From Paralichthys olivaceus (taxonomy: Eukaryota > Chordata > Actinopteri > Pleuronectiformes > Paralichthyidae), in assembly GCF_024713975.1 (NCBI RefSeq), contig NC_091097.1:5203861-5267860 (forward strand): DNA of 64,000 nt, given 5' to 3'. The stretch's first letter is position 1. Each line of letters begins with the position of its first letter. The notes under the pieces were generated by a model. The model saw nothing but the letters and a program-made list of their open reading frames with translations. It searched no databases and was not told the DNA's origin. A program made the translations under genes and the position numbers. Below, one piece after another: positions 57,201 through 64,000 of this stretch.

Positions 57201-60200
57201 TACATTCTGTCTCACAGTGAAGGACAAATGTTAGAACTAAACTCTGATGGCACAACAGCTGACCACCAGAAGCAGCTGGAAAACGAAGACAGTCCGCTGT
57301 GTCCCACCACAGAAACACAAAAAAATAACACTGAATGCAACTCAAATTCATTCATTTTAGGGATGCAGTCGGAGGGAGACGACAGCCCAGTCAACTGCCT
57401 CGTAGAGCAGCACATCCCTCCAGACCAGGCGATGGTGAGGAAGCTATCCCAAGAGGTGGAGCTGCTCACCAGCCAGAATGAGGCTCTCAACCAACGCAGC
57501 CAGGAGATGCTAAACCAGCTGACGGAGGCAGACCGTGAGATAGAAAGGCTGAAAGCAGAGCTGAGCAGCAGGTACACCGAACCCCATCACCTTCCAGAGG
57601 TGGAGCAACAGGAGAAAATGAGAGCAGAAGATCTGGAGAGGGAGCTGAGCCTGAGGAACCAGGAGCTCCTGGAGGCCCAGACGCTCATCACGTCTCTGAT
57701 GGAGAACCTGAGGGGGACGGAGGCAATGCTACAGCTGAATGTCAACGAGGAAGAAGCAGGAGGGGAGAAAAAAGACCTGAAACCAGACGGATATCTGCTG
57801 CGATGTTTTGAGGTTACTGAAGCTAAGCTTACAGAGCTGGAGAGACAGCTCGTACAATCAGAAACCCACTGCGAGGAGCTGCAGGTGCAAAACGCTGAGC
57901 TGAAAGAGGGTGAGAGACGTTTCCATCAAAGAGCTGCAGAGGCAGAGGCCGACATCAGGAGGCTGAATCAGGAGTTAGAGGCGGAGAGGTTCAGTGAAGA
58001 AAAGAAAAGTGTTTCTGGTGAAGAAAGGATCCGGCAGGTAATAGAGGGGATGGTCGTGAGGTTGGACGCTTTGGAGAAACTTTTGGAGGCAATTGGAAAG
58101 TTGGATTATTGGAAAGAAAGAGAGAATGATGAGACGATGCCTGCAGTGCTGAGTCAGCTGAAGTGGGAGGAAAACTTCTGGATTTTGCTTCTCAACGAAT
58201 TTCGAGCCAGCACTTCCCAATCAAATGAGGAGAAATGTGTAGAAGTGCTGCTCAGAGAGGTGGCAGAGCACATGGTTGTAGAGAGGCAGATGCTGCTTTT
58301 AGGTCATTATTTACTTTCTGGGATTGATTCTTACACAGATGAGGGAAGAGAAGGTTTGAAAGATCTGGATGTTATTTGGAATACCGCAGGTGTGACAGTG
58401 ACAGAAACACAAAAGACAAATGAAACCAGGATGTTTGATTCTATTGACCAGCTGTGCCCCATTAATCATTTCAAAGCAACAACGCAGATGAAAATGTCTT
58501 TGCTGAACTGCGTTGCCTCTGCCCCTGAGAAACTGCAGCTGATGGCAGAAAGGTGTCGTGATTTTCAAGTTTCAGAGCATCACTGGTTTGGTTTAATTCA
58601 CTCCGCAGCCACCGAGGCACTGTACTGCTGTCATCTAAAGCGGCTGCAGTCAAAATGTGATAAAGAGCTTGAAGAAACTAAACGGAAACTCCTCAACTGC
58701 AGCAACTGTGTCAAACTGATAGAGGAGAACAGGGAGCTAAAAGCAAGACTGTCAAATCTAGAAGAGCAGCAATTGTCCACATTTGGTGATAAGAGGAACA
58801 TGTGCTGTCAGACGGATGAGATTTCACCACAGGACACAGGCACGGAGCTGCAGATAACACAGGCAGGTATTGTGGATACAATTGGGGAAGAGGAGATGGT
58901 CAAGTCGTCATTAAACTTTACAGACGTCCCACTTCTGGGAACACAGGAGATGTCAAAAGAAAACTCAGAGGACAGTGATGAATCCCAGCAGGAATCAGAT
59001 CCGAACACGGAGATGGAGCAAGTTTTAGTGCTGAGAAGAAGAGAGAGGGAGCTGGAGGAGCTGCTGTCCGTCACCGTGGAGGAGATGAGCCAAGAGTTTG
59101 AGGGCAAAATGGCTTGGGTTCAGATGCAACATGAGAAGGAGACGGAGAAGCTGAAGGTAGGAAGTGATAAATGTGTGATTTTTTTTTTAAAAGCCAGTGT
59201 TTTAAGATTGAAGCTGTACATACTAGAAACTCGTACGAAGATAATCTTGATGCCAAATACAATTAAACTTGAACAGAAACATTAGAATTTGTGTCCAAAC
59301 ATTGAAGTTTAAGTGCTTATGTGGAAAAGATGTGGCATAAACCTTAGGTGGCTCCAGACGAAGCTGTGTGAAGTTTAGAAAACTGAAATGAATCTGTGGC
59401 TGTGGAGCCTGGACTCTATAAAGATTGACAACATGACTGCTTCTCAAAAGTGATGCCAAGGCTTCTCAATCTGTATAGGTCATAAACCTTGCCTCCTCCA
59501 TGTTAGTGGATGGTACACGAACCAAACTTGAAATACACGTTAAATAAAATGTAGCAATTTCTGTCATTTTAGGTAGTTCTTATCACACTGATGCTTGTTC
59601 AAGTGTTCATGCCTCTGATACATCTGGTTTCATGGGGTAGACAGAGCGTCATGATTGACAGCTTAGACTGACTCATGATTGGTTGAGCACTTGTATCAGT
59701 TGGACCTTGCAGACTCTGGCTCCAAATATGCAAAATGGCAGCATTTGTATTTGAGATATTTTGCCTTTATTTCTGGATAGTGGGAGAAATTGGAGACGCG
59801 ATGTTCTTCTCTGTTTAGATGTGGTTTATTATGTGGAGGAAGAAAGCAACTTTCCCAGACCTGTTTATCCTGCTCCTCATCTCTGCTAAATGATAGAGGC
59901 TCAAGTATAAAACATATGTTATGTACTCAAGTTGCAGACAGAACCACTGACTGTTCATAAATATAAATGTTTTCAGATATGTTCATCATGAGCTCAAACA
60001 AGTTTAAAGTGAATTCATTTTCAGATGATACAGAGAAAACAAATGACTTCCTTCAAATATTCAGGAAAATAGATAAAAAATACAAAGTGGATAAAAATAT
60101 TTTTTACAGTGTAATTTTAAATCATCATAGGTAATGAAAACTTAAATTTTGCCACCAAGCGGACCTGATTATTGATTTCGATATTTCATCAATCATAATC

Positions 60201-63200
60201 TGAGCTGGAGCCAGTTAAATTCACACAACGGCTCCTAAAATATAGAAAATAGGTCACAGTGGTGTTTACTGATACACAGAGGTTTTCATCTGATCCACCC
60301 TCAGGCCACATGTCAGCAAGGGTTCGTCTCCATGGAGCAATCCCATCTGAAGGTCGTGGAGGAGCTGCAGCACCGACACCAGCAGGAGGTGGAGCGCCTC
60401 CTGGTTGAGAGAGACCAGCTGCTGGAGGAAGAGAGCGCTGCTACTGCGACCGGTGAGAGGAGTCTGTTTTTACTCCCATCTGCTTTTTTTGGGAAAATTA
60501 AAAACTCATCTTTTTTTTTTTGCAAAGGAAACAAATGAGTTTCCTTTAGCTTTAATCTGATGTTCTGTTTCCATTAGAACTTATTTAACAGCACAAAAAT
60601 ACACTTTTATCACCGTGATGTTTTCCCTTTTGCTTTCATATTGCTTACCACAGATCATCTTCATTGCTGATTCATTGATAAATTGTTTTTGCCTATGAGA
60701 CATCACAAAATTGTCAAAACATTTTTTTTTTTAAATATCATCATATATAAGAAAACAGCTAATCTTCTCTTTTGATTGGGAATCTGAAGATTTCTGCCTT
60801 TATTTACCCAATTTGTATTTGATTAGTGTGTAAAACAAATGATAGATCATCAGTAGGTGCCAGTAATTTTCCTGTTTATTGATTAATCCATTAATCAACT
60901 ACAGGAAAATAAATTCACATTTGTTAATGCAAAAATAATATATCTTATACATAATTAAGTAACATAGTAATCTGGTTTAAAAACAAGTTTGAGACTCATC
61001 AAAAGCCCAATTTCTGGCAAAGTAGAATAGTTTTGTACAGTTTCTATTTTTAAAATGGTCAGTATCCACTATCTTACTCAAACACAGTATATCATATAGT
61101 TCTATTTCGATATCTTCAGTCAACCTCCACTATATATTTTTGAAGCTGTTTCAAATTCATCAATAAATTATTCCACACTGAATCTCTTTTTTGATTTTTT
61201 TCTTAAGCAATCACCGCGATTAAGAACGCTCACCGTCTGGAGCTGGAGCGGGAGGTGCAGAGACGAAGTCAGTCAGAAAACAGCAATGAAAACATCGTCC
61301 TGCAGGACATGCACAGACTACACAGGTACATAGAGCAATGATTTCCCATTCATTCTCATGGGAAGTGTATGTGTGTGTTTAACATCTGTTTGTCAATGTG
61401 TCTGTGAAGTGAGGAGCTGGCCTCTTACCAGCGGGAGCTCGAGGTTTTGTCCCAGCAGTTTTCTCTGAAGTGTCTGGAGAACAGACACCTCGTGCAGGCC
61501 GTTGATGCAGAGCGGAGGGCCTTGTGCCAGTGCCAGCAGGAAAACCAGGACCTGAGGACCAGAAACCAGGTGACACAAACTCTTTAATCCACCTGCTCGC
61601 AGTTAATATGAGATCCAGGGTGAAAAAACAACCAATAAATCTTCTCTCATTTTGCATCATTAATATTCTGCTCCATATGGCAAGACTTTGGGCTCTCCTT
61701 GACAAAGCCTTGGTATATATGTGTGATCGATCTAACAATTTCTTTTTATAGTTAAAATGAAATGAAAATAATCAATTTATTCTATTGTTCAGAATCATAG
61801 ACTGCATATAAAGATGGACGTCATGACACCTCCCTGAAAATGAAGCCAAAACATCCCAGAGGTTTTTCTGTCATTTTAGGCAGTTCTTCAGTTCAAGTGT
61901 TTCTGATAAGTTTGTTTTTTATTAGTTATTTGATGCAATTACTGAGATGTCATGATTAACAGCTGAGATTGGCTCACGATTGGTCGATAGCATGTATCAG
62001 TGGAACCACAATACTGAGGCTCCATCCCCAGATCACGACTGCACAGACTCTGGCTATAAATGTGCAAGAGGACAGTGTTTGTATCCAGGATATTTTGCCT
62101 TCATGTCTGGATAGTGGGAGGAAGGGGAGACACGTCACCCATCTGTATATACAGGCTGTGTTAGACACCAACAGAGTCCGATTTGAGATCATTTTTAGAT
62201 CCCATGACTCTGACGGGAAACTTCAGACCAGTTCCCGATTTTATTTGAGTTCCTTTTTATATTTTAGTCTCTATTTATTCTTAGTTTTAATCCACTTGTA
62301 TATCCTCTTTTATGTTACATCACTGGTTTCATCTGATACTGAAGAAACGCATAAACCTGATGATTCTGTTTTTACGAGCTGTTCACTGTTGGTAAGGGAG
62401 AGGCCTGAGTGTTTTGTCTTGTGCAGGAGTTGAGCGGTCACCTGGCGGCAGAGATAACCAGACTGTGTTCACTCGCCAAACAGGACGAGCTGCCGTTCAG
62501 ACAGGGAATGGACATCTACGAGATGGAGGTGAGTCTCATCTGAGTGAGAGAGGACAATAACGGTTAAACTCTGAATTACAGAGGGCTGCGTACTCTCCTG
62601 GTAGAGTGAGTACCACATGTAAAACCTCAGTTAAACCTGGTCTGCAGCTGGTTTAAGATTTTGTGATTTTTTTTTTAACTGCCTAAACAAGTTTAAGTCT
62701 TAAATCCTAGTTAGTCAAATAATTAAAATCCTGTAGTTCAGCGTCCTGTGTTACATCAGGTGTTGACTCAACCACTAGATGTCACCCATGGTCCGGAAAC
62801 TGCACGACAAAACGGTTTTAGTTACTGTTTTCTATAAAGAAATCGTCATTTAAGTGTGAATAATGTGTTTGGTTCTTTATTTCAGCTTTATGTAAATATA
62901 TGAAGCTGATACACTACATACTCTGCCATATATTTAAAAATAAATATGATAATTATATAAAGATATGATTAGTTGAAGGTTGTTTTTGTTATTTCAGATC
63001 ACCCTGCGAGTGAAAGAGTCTGAGGTCCAGTGTCTGAAGCAGGAGATCACATCTCTGAAGGATGAACTGCAGTCAGCCCAGAGGGTGAGAATCAGTAAAC
63101 ACCAATGAACTGATACATTGACATTATACATATTGATCAACTGTATGCTCAGAAATTTGGATTGTAAGCCATTGTATAAAAATCTGTGTTATATGGTGAC

Positions 63201-63679
63201 TTAAATGAAATGAAATTGAGTTTGGACCAGAAGCCCAGTATAAGAACATTTATAAAAATATCTATTTTCAATAGCAATTTAAAAGAGAATATCTGAAGGG
63301 AGTTTGTTCTTTTCTAACAAGAAAAGACCTGGTTGCCTTGGATGAGGACGCAAAGTAAGAAAGTAAAAAAAATTTGCATCCAGACCAGAATTCTATGGGC
63401 TTTTCCCAGGGTCCATCTGAGGTGGAAATCGGTTTTATGTTTTTTTCATAATCCTGCTAATAAATAACCAAACAGGTGAAAACATAACCTCACTGGTGGA
63501 GGTGAAACATAACGTCCCATATCTCTGTGATGTTTCAGGACAAGAGGAACGCCACAAAGAAGTACAAGGACATGTTCACAGAGCTGAGCATCGTCAGAGC
63601 CAAAACTGACAGAGAGGTGGACGAGCTGAGAGAAAACCTGAGGCTGGCTCATCAGGCTCTGGACCAGACTTCCCCCTGA
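39276..63679 (+). CDS. mprip: Myosin phosphatase Rho-interacting protein (M-RIP, p116Rip)
   Basis: Twenty-two exons: 39276-39401, 41664-41741, 41847-41912, 42311-42462, 42565-42649, 43975-44110, 46030-46183, 47890-48001, 52147-52245, 53531-53587, 53675-53743, 53834-53923, 54030-54139, 55093-55588, 56698-56799, 56901-59156, 60305-60452, 61208-61325, 61410-61569, 62427-62528, 62998-63084 and 63539-63679, giving 1647 aa. Family members bind F-actin, RhoA and the myosin phosphatase targeting subunit on stress fibres. [17 protein letters not shown] (12-28) is the family N terminus. PH1 spans about 43-155 and PH2 about 341-440. RRAKSLDRR precedes PH2, and [10 protein letters not shown] follows it. 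Coiled coils fill the C-terminal half. Exon 16 alone encodes residues 645-1396. The frame ends at QTSP, short of the tail I remember in mammals, and I found no exon for the ESGYFSLE segment. Exon 4 uses a weak GTTGGC donor; exon 8 has a TAGCAG tandem acceptor. Identity is secure; exon 15 is the least certain join. Confidence 0.94.
39720..40460. repeat. Degenerate local repeats in mprip intron 1
   Basis: Similar words recur: CAGCTGTATTGCAAGATATA (about 39747), TAGCTGTATTGCAATAAAAG (about 40213) and CTGCCGAATTGCAAGATGAG (about 40335), each followed by a TTCATT or ACCAAT region and an AATAAAA-like stretch. This looks like an old local duplication; boundaries are loose. Confidence 0.35.
42695..43145 (+). 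repeat. Family E dispersed repeat, copy 1
   Basis: Holds GTGAAGCCAATCCGGAAGTG, CCAGCAGAGGGCGACTCC, TTAGTTTCTATAGAGATACA, GTTTCAAGTCTTCTTCAGTA and AACCAAGATGGCGCTGAA. It matches the copy near 52470 segment by segment. It lies in mprip intron 5. Confidence 0.7.
47500..47815. repeat. Probable degraded dispersed repeat
   Basis: Contains AATAAAATAACAATAGAATG, AGAGCCACCCAGTAAGCT and AAAGCCTGAGAGAACAGGTG followed by GGTCTTCAGTCTAGCTTTAA, an ending I associate with fish repeats. It lies just before mprip exon 8. Confidence 0.35.
48120..48530 (+). mobile_element. 3' remnant of a non-LTR retrotransposon (LINE)
   Basis: The block from ATGGTGATGAGCTCTGGGTA through GGGACTATATATCCCATC, CTGGGGACACCTCGGGATCC and GAAGAGCTGGATAGCATGGG to a GGTTGGGTGGATG tail matches, in order, the 3' end of the reverse-transcriptase frame of fish LINEs. 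In those elements this codes for a segment with RDY, WG and GIP..EELD-like residues. The frame is interrupted and only about 400 bp remain, so it is inactive. The clade is not assigned. It lies in mprip intron 8. Confidence 0.65.
50030..50260 (+). repeat. Family D repeat fragment with (GTTT)n
   Basis: GGGGGTTTCATTTGTTTGTT, then TGCAAAGATTACTGAACAC, GGTAGAAGGATGGAACATGG and GCCAAGAAAAGTG match the family D order. It lies in mprip intron 8. Confidence 0.5.
50735..50935 (+). repeat. Family D-like repeat fragment
   Basis: CCTTCACCATGGAGAGTATG, TGTGTTTGTTTTTTAGTCAG and TGGATCAGGGGGTTGAGTG resemble parts of the family D element. It is more diverged than the other copies. Confidence 0.35.
52470..52880 (+). 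repeat. Family E dispersed repeat, copy 2
   Basis: Shares with 42695-43145 the words AAGTGAAGCCAATACGGTAG, GGCCAGCAGAGGGCGACTCC, AATCTCTAGTTTCAAGTCTT and CAGCATGATGTTCATTTAGT. Both copies lie in introns of mprip and in the same orientation. Confidence 0.7.
56901..59156 (+). other. Giant internal exon 16 of mprip (752 codons)
   Basis: One uninterrupted frame lies between CTAAG| and |GTAGGA, in phase 0 at both ends, so it can be skipped without a frame change. Its first third is acidic and Ser/Thr-rich, and the middle is coiled coil with heptads from about 57430 ([11 protein letters not shown]) to 58010. The rest is less repetitive, with a CCQTDEI word near 58803-58823 and an acidic stretch before the closing helix. 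A large optional exon at this place is, as I recall, known for long vertebrate MPRIP isoforms. Confidence 0.88.
59440..59830 (-). repeat. Family B dispersed repeat, copy 5
   Basis: Contains AGGTCATAAACCTTGCCTCC, TCATGATTGACAGCTTAGAC, TGACTCATGATTGGTTGAGC, TGCAGACTCTGGCTCC and ATGGCAGCATTTGTATTTG. It lies in mprip intron 16. Confidence 0.58.
61795..62165 (-). repeat. Family B dispersed repeat, copy 6
   Basis: Contains CATAGACTGCATATAAAGATG, AATGAAGCCAAAACATCCC, GGCTCACGATTGGTCGATAG, GACTGCACAGACTCTGGC and TGCCTTCATGTCTGGATAGT. It lies in mprip intron 19; the open frames here are shadows of it. Confidence 0.6.
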
Positions 63680-64000
63680 ATTTATCCATTTTCACAACAT
63701 TTGTTTTCACTGCGACATAAAATACTTTACCCTCAGTATTATTCTCAAAACAAAAATATCTGGAAGATTTATTGTCAACCTCACTCTGTTTTTTTTATTC
63801 TCACAGTTTTGGAGATAAAGATGATCACTGTGTCACTCACTTCTAGACCATGTATTTAACACTGTTTGTGATTTAGCTCAGTTCTTCCTGTGATCGTCAA
63901 ACATCTATTTAAATAGTTTTTTTTATTTTGTCTTTGCCCAAACATCACCATTTACTGTTTGTGTTGTGTATATATAGTATTTTATCTGTACAACCAGGTT
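63680..64000 (+). other. mprip 3' untranslated region (incomplete)
   Basis: AT-rich sequence after the stop codon. No exact AATAAA is present before the window ends, so the poly(A) site probably lies beyond 64000. I saw no further coding exon here that could restore the usual C-terminal tail. Confidence 0.5.

Overview
This 64-kb window is nuclear DNA of a vertebrate, most likely a percomorph (spiny-rayed) teleost. It holds five protein-coding genes, each split by GT-AG introns, in an AT-rich background with many short non-autonomous transposons of kinds common in teleost genomes. Gene identities come from reading spliced exons by eye. In every gene the exon phases join into one continuous frame: 306, 125, 313, 466 and 1647 codons. 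The species is not determinable from the sequence alone.

Layout. 1597-10348 (+) is a five-exon GSG1/claudin-superfamily tetraspan gene, probably gsg1l2. 14199-16194 (-) is a three-exon GNAT-fold gene related to NATD1. 17238-21366 (-) is a six-exon short-chain dehydrogenase gene, dhrs7c (SRP-35). 25477-36161 (+) is an eleven-exon gene for the large subunit of splicing factor U2AF, u2af2. 39276-63679 (+) is a 22-exon gene for myosin phosphatase Rho-interacting protein, mprip, including one 2256-nt internal exon. Gaps between genes hold promoters, candidate poly(A) signals, microsatellites and repeats.

The genes are not an operon and do not form one pathway. From memory, relatives of gsg1l2, dhrs7c, natd1 and mprip all lie on the short arm of human chromosome 17, so most of the window looks like a conserved synteny block. 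u2af2, whose human counterpart is on chromosome 19, looks like an addition. dhrs7c and mprip have related physiological settings (sarcoplasmic reticulum metabolism, actomyosin regulation), but I see no evidence that they are co-regulated.

The strongest unexpected signal is in the longest u2af2 intron. At 32473-32559 there is an 87-nt candidate cassette exon with a very pyrimidine-rich acceptor, an in-frame TAA three codons before its end, and a GC-type donor that matches AG|GCAAGT. It looks like a poison exon through which U2AF could limit its own expression. Other points of interest are a three-times repeated splice-acceptor-like/ETS-like block just upstream of mprip, an mprip reading frame that stops before the usual C-terminal tail, a NATD1 relative with a presequence-like N terminus, and two families of TTAA-flanked inverted-repeat elements. 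I found no CRISPR, operon, viral or toxin system.
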